Shown here: in pieces, positions 42,128-54,433 of the stretch
Layout: each line of letters starts with the position of its first letter
How positions within the stretch are numbered: position 1 is the stretch's first letter
Assembly: GCA_019925105.1 (NCBI GenBank)
Contig: JAHGAU010000023.1
Coordinates: 372,001-436,000, forward strand
Source of the DNA: Niebla homalea
Lineage: Eukaryota > Ascomycota > Lecanoromycetes > Lecanorales > Ramalinaceae
Length of the DNA stretch: 64,000 bases
Direction of reading: 5' to 3'
Made by a program: the position numbers and the translations under genes
Notes under the pieces: generated by a model
Told to the model about the DNA's origin: nothing
Database searches by the model: none
The model's input: the letters and a program-made list of their open reading frames with translations, nothing else

Positions 42128-43543
42128 ATGTCGAAGAACCCTAGATACCTGCTCATCTCCTTGCCCACATCGATCTCGCCCGCCAACGACCATGACGAAG
42201 CCTTGACGGCACTGCGATCTGCAGTCACCACTGAATACGGCAGCGTCTTTCCGTTCAAGATACCAGAGTTTAAGATTGGATCTCTAGATGCAATCATAGG
42301 ACAGGCAGATGATCTGGCTAAGCTCGAGGCTGGGTGTGAAGGTGTCGTGGGCAAAGTTGGGGATTCGTTGAAGACGATCCTTGAGGGTGATCCAGCCAAG
42401 GTTTCGCAGCAGAAGATGGTGAATGACAGTCAGTGGAAGCTCTAAGCCCGGATACTGTCAAAAACCATCTGACCTGAGCGTAGAACCGGCAGATGCCTAT
42501 CTCAAGTCTTTCCACTGGAACAAGGTAAAATACCGGGCAGATAAGCCATTGGGTGAATTGATCGATACATTGCAGAAGGTAGAGTCCTGCTCTGCAATAC
42601 AGCTCTGCAACATTGCAGCTCCTGCTAAGCCATCACGTCTTCTTAGGAGATCACAAGTATAGACAATGACGTCCGGAACAAATACAACCAATACAACCAG
42701 CTGAAGACATCCCTGACCCAATTGCAAAGGAGGCAGACGTACGCAGACACGCTCAACTCAATAGTAGCCGTTTATGCTAAATCTGGTCTTCAGAGGGAAC
42801 CTTTCCAATAAGTCTCTCACCGCAGTCGTTGACCCTAAGATCATGATCCAAGACTCCGAATACCTAGAAAGCCACCTCGTCGTCGTACCCAAGCAGATCA
42901 TAAAAGACTTCATAAAGAGTTACGAAACCATATCACCATTCGTCGTCCCTCGTTCCGCCCAAGAAGTGGCCTCGGACGACGAATTTACTCTCTATGCGGT
43001 CACCACATTCAAGAAGCATAGCCAAGAATTCGTACACAAAGCCAGGGAGCACAGATGGACACCGCGAGACTTCAGATTCAAGGAGGGTGGGCGAGAAGAG
43101 GAACAAAAGGAGATGGACAAGGTCAGCAAAGATGAAAGGAAGGTTTGGGGGGAGGCATTGCGACTGGGTCGGACCGCGTGGGGAGAAGCTGTGATGGCAT
43201 GGATACATGTGTTGGCACTGCGGGTATTTGTGGAAAGCGTGCTTCGATATGGCCTACCTCTCTCTTTTGTGTGCGGATTGATCACGGTACGCACGTATGC
43301 CTTTCCCTTTCTTGCGGTGTGATGTCTAACCCTGTACAGACAAGTCCCAAACTCGTCAAGAAAGCAAAAGCCTCATTGGATGTTTCGTACTCATACCTGG
43401 GCGGTAACGCATTTGGGCGAGACAAGAAGGGTCGGGTGACCAAGGACGACTCGGCGATGTCTGCAGACATGCAAGCCGCCGGTCAGATGGGTGATGGTGG
43501 AGATTACTCGGCGTACGTATGTTATGAATTCGAGGTACAATAG
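42128..43543 (+). CDS. VMA5: V-type proton ATPase subunit C
   Basis: Five exons: 42128-42428, 42484-42578, 42647-42738, 42794-43286 and 43340-43543, encoding 394 aa (392 in budding yeast). The start MSKNPRYLLISLPTSIS is typical. Spliced landmarks are PADAYLKSFHWNKVKYRADK, then EITSIDNDVRNKYNQYNQLK, LTAVVDPKIMIQDSEYLESH, LFVVPK-like VVVPKQIIKDFIKSYE, RDFRFKEGGREEEQKEMDKV and the final YSAYVCYEFEVQ. All introns are 53-68 nt, with branch sites such as TCTAAC before the acceptor of intron 4. Subunit C bridges the peripheral stalks and the V1 head, and is released when the enzyme disassembles on glucose loss. The start codon is only 147 bp from the end of a transposon, so much of the original promoter may be displaced. 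The gene itself looks intact. Confidence 0.93.
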
Positions 43544-43645
43544 TATAGGTATGGTCTGGTATTCTGAGTCCTTGATTCAAGGAAATGCCAGCAACCCTCG
43601 TCACTCGAATTTAGGCGCATCCATCCTAGTGTGAGACTCCTACAA

Positions 43646-44606
43646 TCATGTTGTCTTGCTCTTACCCTCCGCCCAACCCACTAGCCCCTTCTCTTTCAAA
43701 TACCTCACAATCTGCACCACGGCCTGCTCCACACCCGTCTCCCCACTCCGAATCATAATATCCGCCGCCTCGGGCTCCTCATACGGCGCGCTCACGCCTG
43801 TAAAGTCCTTGATCTCCCCCCTCCGCGCCTTGGCATACAGCCCCTTCGGATCGCGCTTCTCGGCCTCTTCCACAGAAATCTGCACATATACCTCCACAAA
43901 AGGGATCCCTCTCGCCTTGTGCAACTCGCGCGCGGTGGCGCGATCGGCCCGATAGGGGGAGATGAAGGAGGTGAGTGCGATCTGGCAGGAATCTGCGAAG
44001 AGGAGGGCGACCTACGGATGTCCCCACATAAGTCATGCTCGTCTGTCTTGATATTTAAGCTGTCCATCAAGATTTTGAGACGCCTCTGTTCGGCGGCGCC
44101 ACCCACCCCCGCCCCCCCCCCCCCTCTCCCTCCCCAATCCCCCTCTGTGCCCCCTCGTGCAACCTGAACGAACGCGCTTCCTCGCAAAACCCCCAGAGCA
44201 GTGCGTTAGGCCACGCAGAGATTTGGAACCAACGGGCGGCGGCGCGCAGAGGTACATGTCCCACTCACCTCGGCGATCCGCCTGATATTCTCCCCCCTGT
44301 CCCTTTCACTGAACCCGAGATCCTTGTTCAACCCGAACCGCACGTTGTCGCCATCGAGACGATACGCTGCAAGACCGAGGTGGAGCAGGTGCTGCTCGAG
44401 CGCGATGGCGATGGTGGATTTACCTGAAGCGGACAGGCCCGTGAACCAGAGGGTGAAACCCTGTTGGTGCCGGAGAGCGGAGCGCTCGCGGTAGGTGAGG
44501 GGGGAGGCGTGCCAGGTGATGTTTCTGTGTGGTGGTGAGGGGTTAGGAGTGGAGGGTCTGTGGGTCTGTGGGAATAGAAGGCTGTTGGACCTACATACGT
44601 GGCCAT
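43646..44606 (-). CDS. MET14: Adenylylsulfate (APS) kinase
   Basis: Exons 44606-44599, 44524-44269 and 44011-43646 encode 209 aa. The first exon is only eight nucleotides (ATG GCC AC) before a GTATGT donor; the join gives [20 protein letters not shown]. The P-loop GLSASGKST is at 32-40. It is followed by [20 protein letters not shown], the [11 protein letters not shown] block, [19 protein letters not shown] and the FVEVYV strand, which are the APS-kinase landmarks. The enzyme phosphorylates adenylyl sulfate to PAPS in the cytosol, the second step of sulfate assimilation. Intron 2 is unusually long (257 nt) and holds a long C/G homopolymer tract. The symbol follows budding yeast; filamentous fungi often use sD/cys names for the same enzyme. 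Confidence 0.94.
44097..44130. repeat. Poly-C/poly-G tract in APS kinase intron 2
   Basis: Plus strand is almost entirely C, including an uninterrupted run of more than ten C. It is the densest homopolymer of the window and prone to length variation or sequencing error. Confidence 0.7.
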
Positions 44607-44760
44607 GTTGGGCAGGTGAGACGATAGAAGGAAAGCTGAACGATGGGATGAGAAGAGGTATTTAAGACAACTTGTGGTGTGATTGGTCGGGAGCGAAAAG
44701 GGAATAGGCTTTGCGTATTGGAAGCAATGACGCCATTTAGAGGTCGATTCCTGGGGCAAT

Positions 44761-45978
44761 CTATGCGCTACATAATGCAGTGCTTTCAGCTTTCATCGGT
44801 AATTGCTCAATTGGTCTCTGGGCGCCGGAGAGGCTGTCACTTTTAAAGTACATCTCCCGCGTGGTTTCTATACCAACTCCAACAAGGCATGCTAACCACT
44901 CATAGAATCTCCATGCCCGACTTCCCGCCACGTGAAGCAGACCGATCCAGATCACGACGCCTTCAAGTACCACGACCCCTAGGAAAGCAGACTTGGGCGG
45001 GAGCTGCGACTCCTTTCTGGGCTTTTTTTTCGTCCTGTGGAAGAGTTGCATTCCGTTGACGCAGCGATGCCCGTCTGTGATGTGGAAGCTCAGCACTTCC
45101 TGTAGCTTTCTCAGCCCGTCGGATGAATCTTCGAAGCCCTCGTGATTCACGTGGTGTCTTCTGCCGTTCCCTGATATGCGGATTGCGCTCTTGACAGTGT
45201 CTGAGAATACGTCCCCATCGCAAGGCAGTACCACAAGGGTCAGCAGTAAGAGAGCGGCGAGGGCTGCTATTAAGTTGAGATTGAGCCTGCCAGCTGATAA
45301 TTTGCAGTGCTTGTCGATTGCAGTATTGTTGTGCTGAGGCCAGCAAAACCTGCATTGGTTGGCTTCATGTGCCTGAGAGCTGGCGTTAATGCATATGTTG
45401 GTAAGGGTTGCGTTGTCCTGGCAATAGTCCTTGACGCGGGCGGAACGAGCGTTGAACCAATTAAAAACATGCTCCACAGTAGAACCCATATTCTGGTTGT
45501 ATGTATTTTGAAGGTGTTCCTGCATGTCGAGTAGGACTTGGTTCCCATCCCTGATGTGTACTGGACCAAGCTCGTGCTTTGCAGACAACCCCCCCATGAC
45601 AGCACGACCTGGGGGCTGGCCCTGCTCGGAGACTGCTGGCTCTGCCAGACTCCAAAAATCGGCAGCAAGCGTCTCACTTCTGCCCTTGTTCTGATTGGCA
45701 TCTTTCGTCACTCTAGTCCTTGAGAGAGCCAGCATAGATTCAGGGGTGGCATAAAAGCCCGAAACAAAGTTTGCAGTCATGCCTCGGGGGTTTCTCCACA
45801 TGACCGCTAGATCAGGTACTATTGTCTTGTTCGAACTGTGGATGGACGTTGGTGAGTTGGGCAAATACCAAAGCTGGCCAACCCAGGGGCTCGAAGACGT
45901 TGATACCGTTCCCGAGCACAGACTGTCTCTCGGTTGGAGGGGTATGGCCAGTACGGGAAGGCAAGCTTTTGAGGCCAT
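44761..45978 (-). CDS. Hypothetical protein with two membrane spans
   Basis: Open frame of 405 codons, not recognised as any family. Two hydrophobic segments look like membrane spans: LNLNLIAALAALLLLTLVVL (about 232-252) and FLGVVVLEGVVIWIGLLHVA (about 325-346). The region before the first span holds several Cys (YCQDNATLTNICINASSQ, NQCRFCWPQH) and N-glycosylation sequons NAT, NAS and NNT, which suggests an extracellular or luminal side. The N-terminal 150 residues lack a clear signal peptide and may include misassigned sequence, so the start is uncertain and an upstream exon is possible. The pattern of Cys-rich luminal part plus paired spans recalls unnamed surface proteins of Pezizomycotina. 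It lies between the APS kinase and VPS9 genes, with no evident functional tie. Confidence 0.5.
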   Translation of the reverse strand: MASKACLPVLAIPLQPRDSLCSGTVSTSSSPWVGQLWYLPNSPTSIHSSNKTIVPDLAVMWRNPRGMTANFVSGFYATPESMLALSRTRVTKDANQNKGRSETLAADFWSLAEPAVSEQGQPPGRAVMGGLSAKHELGPVHIRDGNQVLLDMQEHLQNTYNQNMGSTVEHVFNWFNARSARVKDYCQDNATLTNICINASSQAHEANQCRFCWPQHNNTAIDKHCKLSAGRLNLNLIAALAALLLLTLVVLPCDGDVFSDTVKSAIRISGNGRRHHVNHEGFEDSSDGLRKLQEVLSFHITDGHRCVNGMQLFHRTKKKPRKESQLPPKSAFLGVVVLEGVVIWIGLLHVAGSRAWRFYEWLACLVGVGIETTREMYFKSDSLSGAQRPIEQLPMKAESTALCSA

Positions 45979-46739
45979 GAAGTCAGCCTGAATTGATCCA
46001 GCTTGTTAATAACTCCGACGAAATCAAAACCCTCTTCTTGCCCCCTTCCGGCCTATTCAAGAGCCCAGCAGGTATTTCAGGACGGACTCACTGAGCGTAG
46101 GACATATGGGCTGCTGCGTGACGAAAGATGCTTGAGAGGGCTGTCGTTGCATTCGCTCTTGCGTCACTGCCTGGCTTTCCCAGCAGGCGCCTTCCCGGCG
46201 CACAGTCTGGGAGTTTAGCTGGGCTGCACGTCTGGAACGATATTGCCGTTGGCTTCTCATGTTGACGCCTTCAGGATGTTGCCAACACGCTTGCAATGGC
46301 ATATTGACTGTCTTTTTGGTGTCCATGCAGTAGTGTAGACATACATCACATATCGAAGCTGTCTCAAATTATGTCGCTACGTCAAGAAGTGAGCCTGCTG
46401 GATTGATCACTCTGCTTGTCCCACTCCCCAAGGTAGCTCGGACAAGGCTTGGACAGTCATGGAAGTTGGAGGAAGCCGCAACCAGGCTCGATTTACTTCA
46501 TGATCATTCGAGGCCGGCGTGTTCGAGGATGATCTTTTCTGTCACCAACGAATAGTTGAGGATGGAAAGCTCCACAGCTTTCGAAGGGACAAGCAATCGC
46601 ACAGCATTTCTGCGAAAAGGTATATCTTCCTGATTATGATGATGAATGAAGAAGGCTTGGGCACAATTCTGTGGCTGTTGTTTGCAAAGGGCAGCTGAGC
46701 CGCAAAGTGTGTATCGATTCTGAGCCTGCCATTATGACC
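45979..46739. other. Intergenic region
   Basis: About 760 bp: upstream side of the hypothetical membrane-protein gene and 3' flank of VPS9. Small ORFs only; nothing recognised. Confidence 0.45.
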
Positions 46740-49282
46740 TCAAGTGTTCAGGACAAGGCAGGCATCAACAGCCAGACCGACCCTGCTCAGCCAGATCAGC
46801 TGTTAGTTGTTCGCAAAGAGGTCGCATAACGTACCGGCCCTGCTTCATCCGCACGACATCGTCAATGACATCCTTGTCTAGATTTGGGAACATTCCTGCC
46901 AGAGTGCTTTACGGTGGCAATATCAGCATGATGCGTTTTCATGCAGAATGACGACCTACTCGACTACATTATGGTGTTCGGCCCGTTGAATGCGTTCTGC
47001 CTCAGCTGCCTCAGCGCTAGCCTGTCGAGCAGCAGCGTCCTCGGCATTAGGCTTATTCGTAGGCTGGTTGTGCTGCGTGGAACGAGTGTTTGGCAGAGCG
47101 TCTGGTCTTTCAGTTTCTTCACTGTGACGGGGGGGCTGGAACAGTGCTGGAGACAACCTCCGTGGTGGCTGTGGTGGGGGGTTGGGATTCAAGGATTCGC
47201 CACTGGGCGATCCTTCGAGTTCTTCGGCAAACATTCGTCCCAAGCTAGTCAATGGACGTTGTATGGTCCGGAGAAGTCCATTGACAGCCGTGTTCTCCTC
47301 CGGACCATCACCTGCGGTCAGCGCGCTTGGCCTGGCTTGTGTTGACGTTGATCTACTTGGCGAGCTGTATTCTGCCTCTATGGAATTCCGTGGAACCACT
47401 TCAGGCTGGCTAATGCCAGACTTTTCAGAGATTTGTACTTGACTGGGTTGCCGGGGGGGGCGCTGAGGTGACAATGGAGCTTGACGATGTCCTTCCGCTA
47501 TGGTAGATACAGCCGCCTCGACTTTCTTTTCGAAATCATCATCCGAGATCGTAAGTGAAGTTCTATCAAGATTTTCTACAAATTGTATGGCTCCCATCTG
47601 GCATGAGTCAGCAATGAATCTGGGGTCCTGGTGATGCCCGCACCAAAGAAGAAAGGTAGTAGCCAGCTTCACCCCCAAGCTTATCTGGATTACGAAAGCG
47701 AATGATATACTGCACATTCGAAACAAGATGCTCGGGGTTGGCATGTAAAACGACGTAGATGAGAAGAGGAACAAAGGCGTCGGCTGAGGTATCTGAAGCC
47801 TTCGAATTGCGAAGCAAGCCTGTAAAACATTGAGTCAACGCCTGGGCTGTTAGCAGGTGGTGGACACTTACCGAAAATGACCTTACAACAATTCAAGACA
47901 CATATCACTTTGTCTCGTGGAGCTCTGTACGATTTGATCTTGAGTAATTCTGCTGTAGATTAGCGCAGTCTGGTTGATAGACCTGGTATAAACTCACCTT
48001 GTTGAGCCAGGTCTAAGAGACGCCTCCCATTTGTGCCTACAGGACTGATATCGAGATGCTCCTCTTCGACCCAGCCGTAGATGCGGACTTTTTGATTTAA
48101 GATATCATCCCGTTCGATGTCCTCCTGGTGCTGACCCTTCCGTCCCGTCCCGAGGAGCCTCTCCATGGACTTCTTCTTCCCTCTTGCGTTGGCTGTAGGG
48201 GCCGGAGGGGGAATAGCAGGGGAGAATGTCTGCGCATATAGTCTATTCATTACCAGCTTCTCCATCCCCTCCTTCGCATTATCAAATTCGGCATCCGAGA
48301 CTCCTCGCCATACTTCGCATTGAGCCATTTTATTGGCAATGAAGGTCAAAAAGTCAGCAACGAATTTTTCCTGCTCGTGTGCCATCCATTGCTTCTTGCC
48401 AAATTCCGTCAGGAAGGACCGAAGATATTTTGCTACGGGGTCGGCCGTACGGTGACGCAACTGTTCGAGGAAACGATGGAAGTCAAAAGGCAGGTCCGGC
48501 TCTGGGTCTGGGGCTGGAGGTGGCTCTGTTGGTAAGGAGATGGCTGAGTGTGGGGAAACTTGCAAATTAGTGTCAACAATGCTCAGTCTCTTGGTTTGAG
48601 GCACGCTTGATGTTCGGTGTGGAGTCTTAAGAGTATTCTGTTCTCTAAGTGAAGGAGCTGAGGCCTCGTTGTGGCCTGACATATCAGTGCCATGTGTCTC
48701 AATACCGGTGGCATCCCGCTCCTGCATCAAAGGGCGGATGCCTCCTAAGGGCTCAAGGCTGGAGCGTCTTGGTGGATGCTTGACCGGGACTTGCAAGTTG
48801 ATCTCCCCCTCCATTTCAGAGTCTGCGTCTCGATCCTGAATTTCATGCTCGTCATGGCGAAATTGCTCCATGATGTTTTGGATTTCCGAAGCTGCCTCAT
48901 TCTCACGCCGATCCTCTGTCTTTTCCTGGGTATGGCGAGATGGAGAGGCAGATAGGCGGGGTGTTTTGGGGGTGGGATCTAAATACATTTCATAGCCATC
49001 CTCGTGAATCTCCTGGCCAATCTGCTGACCTTGGGCTATATCTACTCCACTTGCGCTAGCAGATTCCATGTCATGGTTTCCCATCTGTCCCCCCAAAGCG
49101 TTTTGCTCATTTCGCTCTCGGGCTATACTGCCTGTCATTTGATCCATTCTTCCTGATGTATCCCTTTGCTTTTCATTATTGCGAGGTTTTGGAGGTGCCA
49201 GGGGGTCTATCTCGTCGCGTTGTTTATCGGATCCATGGCGAATCCCTTGGGGGCCGTAATCTGGAGTCTGGGATAAGGACAT
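46740..49282 (-). CDS. VPS9: Rab5 guanine-nucleotide exchange factor Vps9 with CUE domain
   Basis: Six exons: 49282-47998, 47949-47872, 47819-47644, 47597-46960, 46906-46835 and 46782-46740, encoding 763 aa. Introns are 46-53 nt. The N-terminal 270 residues are polar and probably disordered. The helical bundle and VPS9 domain follow (about 270-510): FDFHRFLEQLRHRTADPVAK, YLRSFLTEFGKKQWMAHEQE, then FVPLLIYVVLHANPEHLVSN and VQYIIRFRNPDKLGGEAGYY, which carries the catalytic region. A Pro/Ser-rich linker leads to a CUE domain at 726-763 (TLAGMFPNLDKDVIDDVVRM, then VGLAVDACLVL), spread over two tiny last exons. CUE binds monoubiquitin, so the protein couples ubiquitinated cargo to Vps21/Rab5 activation on endosomes. 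The CUE join (GTAGGT donor, AAAG acceptor) restores family sequence exactly. Confidence 0.92.
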
Positions 49283-49722
49283 GATAGGTATGGACTGGCA
49301 TCAGATGTGCTCAGGAGCGTCTGGCCCCTACTCTTCCATATGGGTCCATCGAGGCGATAGCATAGGGAGTGGTAAAGAGCAGATCCAAAGAGGAAAGCTG
49401 ACAGGCGGGCATCCAAAGCTGAAGAGAGGAGGTTCCCGTCTTGACGAAAGAGCTCGCTCGGCTTGCTTGCCTCGGGCGTGGACATTTGCAGGTTCAGGCG
49501 CATGCTGCGGGGAATGAATGAGCCATGCTGCGTATTTCTCATCATCTAGGAATAATGACTAACGTCTATACCTAAACGAGGGCACTCCCAAGTTTGAAGC
49601 CACTATCTTCATAAGGGACGCTTTCCTTTACGGGATATGAGCTATTCAAGACAAGGGCAGTGTTACGGGCACCAGAAAGCAAATGACACATATGATCCCG
49701 TAATCTGGACATTGTCACAACG
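49283..49722. promoter_or_regulatory. Divergent promoter region VPS9 / asparagine-synthetase-like
   Basis: 440 bp between head-to-head start codons. No TATA box or repeat stands out. Confidence 0.45.
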
Positions 49723-51554
49723 ATGTGTGGAATTTTCTTCTCCTGCGATCTTGAAAGTCCTGGATACCCTTCTCAAGCTGTTTTGACTGAATTGATGAGA
49801 AGAGGCCCAGACCATGTGGAGACTATTTCCCAACGGGTGGAGTTCGAGCCCACATCTAAGCCTCACTGCCGTTTTTATATAACAGCAACGTCCAGTGTGC
49901 TTTCCCTTCGCGGTAACACCTTAGTAACTCAGCCAATGAGGCATGCCGAAGACTCTCCAAGCTCTCTTCTCTTGTGGAATGGAGAAGCATGGAAGTTTGA
50001 TGGAGATCTCATTAATGGCCATGATGGTGATCTGATTTTTGGGCAGTTGTGCTCAGCCCTTACTACCTGCTCTCGAGATGCTCCCTCGACCTCATGTCAT
50101 CAAAATCCTGCTATCCAGGCGGTACTGACCATCATAGCCAAGATAGCTGGGCCGTACGCCTTTGTCTTCTATGACAGTATCAATCGCAGAATCTTCTATG
50201 CCAGAGACGCCCTGGGAAGACGTTCTCTTTTATCCAGGCGGTCCTCCCCGCGATCAATCGAAATATCAAGTGTACGTAGCGAGCCGACCTCGCAAGGCTG
50301 GCAAGAAGTTGAAGCGAAGGGCATTTTCTATCTAGATTTGGGGCAGATAGCGGTCTCTTCCAGTGCAATCGCGGACTCTCAACAGGAGGAGCCTTTCTTC
50401 AAACCAGTACTGATACCCTGGCTATCCACAGATCATGACCCAGCATCATCATGCCACTTGGTAAGCGAAATGCCACCTTTCTTTCAACTTTGGGCACTGA
50501 TCCGCCCTAGAAATCCCCTTTTCCGTTGCTGAACCAGGAACAACCTATCGGTGCAGCCCAGTTGAGCCTCAAATCTGAGGCAGTCAACATGATGCTCAAC
50601 CTCCTCCAAGCGTCCCTTGTTCTCAGGCTAGCATCGATTCCCGTGAATAATGATCCTGACAGGCATTCGCGCCGTGTAGCCATTCTATTTTCAGGTGGTC
50701 TTGATTGTTCTTTGATCGCTCGAATAGCGCACGATATCCTTCCCTTAGAGCAAGAGATTGACCTTCTTAACGTTGCCTTTGAGAACCCCAGGATTCTGGC
50801 CGCAGCTAAGCGAGACCCAGATATACAATTGTCTAAAGTTTCAGCGTACGAGCGGTGCCCAGATCGCATCACCGGATACGCGTCGTTTGAAGATTTGACA
50901 AAGGTGTGTGCAGGGCGGTCCTGGAGGTTTGTGTCCATCAACATCCCACATCACGAATTTCAAGCTCACAAGCCTTACATCATGAATCTTCTTCATCCTC
51001 ACAATACAGAGATGGATTTATCTATTGGCAGTGCGCTCTATTTTGCAGCAAGAGGCTGTGGTCTGGTTCAACGGCCAGGCTCTGTCACGGCGGAAGAAGT
51101 CACAACTCCATCGCGCGTCCTTTTATCAGGTCTTGGCGCCGACGAGATGTTCGCTGGCTATAGTCGTCACGCTAGAGCCTTCGATGCAAAAGGTCGTGCC
51201 GGTCTTCTGGAAGAGCTCGAGCTCGACTTCAAGAGGCTCAGCAGCCGCAATCTTGGTCGTGATGACAGAGTCATTGCCTGTTGGGGCAAAGAAATACGCT
51301 ATCCGTTCCTAGACGAGGACCTTCTATCCTGGGCTTTAGGTTTACCGGTCGAGAGTAAATGCAGTTATGGACAGAGTACTGGTTTCAGTCCAAATCTGGG
51401 CCCCGGGCGAGCCGGGAAAACTGTACCAAGGCTATTGGCGTGGAGATTAGGTATCAGATATGCAGCGGCGGAACCGAAGCGAGCCATCCAATTCGGCGCG
51501 AGGACAGCGAAAATGGGCTCTGGGAAGACGAAAGGCCATGAAGCGATTCAATGA
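49723..51554 (+). CDS. Asparagine synthetase domain-containing protein (ASNSD1-like)
   Basis: Exons 49723-50460 and 50511-51554, with a 50-nt intron (CTGAT branch, CCCTAG acceptor), encode 593 aa. Cys2 of MCGIFFSCD is the nucleophile position of class II glutamine amidotransferases, and LMRRGPDHVE and LLLWNGEAWKF continue that N-terminal domain (1-225). The synthetase domain starts after 245 and carries the ATP pyrophosphatase loop LFSGGLDCSLIAR near 307 and LLSGLGADEMFAGYSRHAR near 450. RYPFLDEDLLSWALGLP is also typical. The layout matches ASNSD1 rather than true asparagine synthetase. ASNSD1 proteins are divergent and conserved from fungi to animals, and their biochemical role is not settled. 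Whether this one makes asparagine cannot be judged from sequence. Confidence 0.88.
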
Positions 51555-52089
51555 GTGATTGATGTAAAGGATGCGGTCCTCTGGCGATGATCGACGGCGT
51601 GGTATGGCCTGGCTATGATGACTCTTCAGATACTGCTGAGCTGCTTGAACAGATGTCACTGGCTCAAGCACTTGGCTTCTTGTGTTTCTAGCCTCACAAG
51701 GCTAACGAAACCTGGGTCGAGTGCTGGAGACCGGTAGCGGTCAGCTCCTTGATGCAAAATAGGCAAGTCTGAGCTAAAAAGGGGCCGAGGAAGCAGTAGC
51801 CTTGCAATGAATTGATTACGATAAAACCGACTGCCCTATGGCCTCACTACGTGAGATTCTTTATAACTGAAGTATAAACAGCTCGTGCTTGAGAACAGAT
51901 CCCTGACGGGGCGATATGGTCATTTATATGGTGTTGTGTTGTAGAGGGTATATCGCAGGGCAGCGGCACTTGGCGGGAGGCAAGAAAAAGGGGGCGAGGG
52001 GCGGCAGTCTGCATCAACGCTAATTAATTCAACCATATTTCCACTTGCCCATGTCTCGTTGATTCACACAATCCCATTCTTACATCGAC
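51555..52089. other. Intergenic region
   Basis: About 535 bp between two plus-strand genes. A purine-rich stretch (AAGAAAAAGGGGGCGAGGGG near 51982) precedes the next gene. No coding signal. Confidence 0.45.
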
Positions 52090-54433
52090 ATGACCAAGAA
52101 GAAGGCAGGCAACTGCAGCAAGTCCTTTGATAATGTCTCTACTCAGCCATCTCCAGATGCGGGGTCGTCGCCGTCTACCAATGGCTACCTTAAAAAGAGT
52201 AGCTCGAGATCAGCCGAGCCATCTACATCCGCCTTGATTATCTGCCGCAACAAACATTGGCGATGTAAATGACTCGAATGACTCCTTGGATTGCCTCATA
52301 GAGACTAATGATCAGTCAGATATATCTAGCTTTCATGGACCATGGCTCCAATTGCCCCCTGAGATTCTCGCGTCTCTCGCGTATAGCAACTACCAAACAC
52401 CACGCCCACGACCTATTGATCCTGCCGTCTTCTTTGATATCGTCAAAGTGAGGCGCCTTGTTGAAGAAGCTACAGATCTTGCCGTCAGGGCTGCCAATGG
52501 CACGACATCCTCCGCGCTGGGAGGCGCACTTTGCGCCACCAACGGAATGATGGGTGGAGGAAGTGCGGCCGCACTGGGCTTGGGTATCAGTGGAGGTGGG
52601 CCAAGTGCAAAGCTTAGCAGGGAACGCAAACATCGGATGAGGGAGCATGCTACCCAAAAGCTATCACAGGCATATCACCTGGATGAGATCGCAGCGAGCG
52701 TTGCGACCATGCAGGGCGCTTCATCTCTTGAAGAGGTGGCCAAACTTGTGCTGCAGAGGAACGCAAACAACAACGACGCTAAATATGTGCACTTCTTCCA
52801 CGAGAAGATCCCTTCTCGCATGCTCGCTCAGTCTACAAGTCTTCAAGCATTGAGCGATATCATCCACAACATGCCAACGGAGGCCGCCGCATTGAGGACC
52901 AGGGCTGTCACAAGAATCTTTAAGGATGATTTTGATGGGGCAGCGCGAGATCTGTCAGAGGCGCTTGCCATCAGTCGATACACCGCGGCACAGCATAAAG
53001 CAGGTAGAGGTCAACTCGGACTTGCAAATGCCTTGGGCACCTCCGAACGAAAATCCGGTAGCTCATGGCGCAGGCCTGCGCAAATAGATGAGGCCGATCA
53101 GCCAACTGGCCTGGAAGCTCAGCTTTTGTTCCAACGAGCCGGCGTCTACCTGAGCATTGCTTGCCAGAGCGTGCATCTTGCTATCGACGGGCATCCATCT
53201 GGAGCAAACAGCCCAGGTGAAGATGGGAATCGAGCTAGAATCTGCAATCTCGATGCACGAAAAGCTGTCAAGACTAATGCAAAACGTGCACTCAGGGACT
53301 ACGTAGCTTTTCTCTCCCATTTCGAGTATACGCCCGGGTTACCGGCCGGTGTGACTGCTGAGTTCTTCAGAAATGTCAACGCGATTGCTAGCGGTCTCGC
53401 AAAACCCAAAGGCTCCTCTCAAAGGCAACTCGAGTCGCCCAAAGCACCAAATTCGGAAGGTCGTGTCCCTGTCAAAGCTCTCGTACAGCAGAATCACGTA
53501 GAATCTTCTGGGCGTGATGACGAAGGATTTCCTTACTCCAATGCCTATCCATCTTTCCCATCACCTGAGATACACACTGTATCAGCGCTCTTCTCGTCCT
53601 CACCGCCTGCAAATCTACCACCTTTCCCACACATCAGCAACGCGCTCGTGACCAGCAGAGACGCAGCACCCCAGCGACATGCCAACGAAGTGGAGTATCA
53701 TGCAGCCTCCCACACGGAAAACCATGAGGCAGTAACATATCACCCATTGTTGACTGAGGCCCTTCACTCTCTGCTGCTTTGCCATTCGCTGGTGCAGATC
53801 TCACCAAAGGAGCTCCTCCGTCATGCTAATATGGTCGCGCGGCTTGCACGAGTCTGCGATGGCTATCCGATATTCCTCGCCTCGCGCTCGCCAAGCAGGG
53901 CCGATTGGATTGAGGTTCTACACAGAACCGACAACTGGATAGGTCTCCAGCAATCTTGGGAAGATCTCTGTGCTCCTGCGCCTCTGCCTGGTCAGACTGA
54001 TATTGAGCATGGAGCTGAAACGGAGGAGCGGGCCAGAGAGCGCCGCAGACAAGAAGCAATTGTAGAAGCACTTGCCGACGAGAGGGTCCATGATCAAGCT
54101 AGCTTTCAAGCTGCCGTAGATGCTCGTCAACGAAAGGCAGGCGATCTGCAGAATGGCCCATCTCCTCAAAATGGCACCAATCCCAAACGGTGGGCCCAAG
54201 GAGACGGCAAAGAGTACCCAACCTGCACAGACAGGGCGGAGGCAGTGGCGAGATGGGTCAGGGAAGCCCCTTTGACAGTTCCTGGTGCGGCCAAGACAAA
54301 GCGTGGATCTAAAGGTAGGAATGGCAAGGAAAGCGGCAAGCCTGCGTCTGATTTAGGTGAATCCTTTGCGAGTTTGACAGCAGAGCCAGGCAATCCAGCA
54401 GGATGGGATCTGAGTTCGAACGGCGACCCTTAG
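52090..54433 (+). CDS. Conserved fungal protein with TPR-like helical region
   Basis: Exons 52090-52264 and 52320-54433 encode 762 aa. The 55-nt intron join (CGA T to AT ATA) gives ALIICRNKHWRYISSFHGPW, continuing LQLPPEILASLAYSNY, a block I would expect to be conserved in Dothideomycetes and Eurotiomycetes. A helical middle part includes VRRLVEEATDLAVRAANG and an Ala-rich pair TEAAALRTRAVTRIFKDDF and ARDLSEALAIS. The latter has the spacing of tetratricopeptide repeats, as does the block QLLFQRAGVYLSIACQSVHL. The C-terminal half contains YHPLLTEALHSLLLCHSLVQ, a charged helix (ETEERARERRRQEAIVEALA) and a basic tail. There is no signal peptide or membrane span. TPR proteins act as scaffolds; no partner can be named. 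The 51 residues before the intron are low complexity, as often in this type of gene. Confidence 0.78.
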
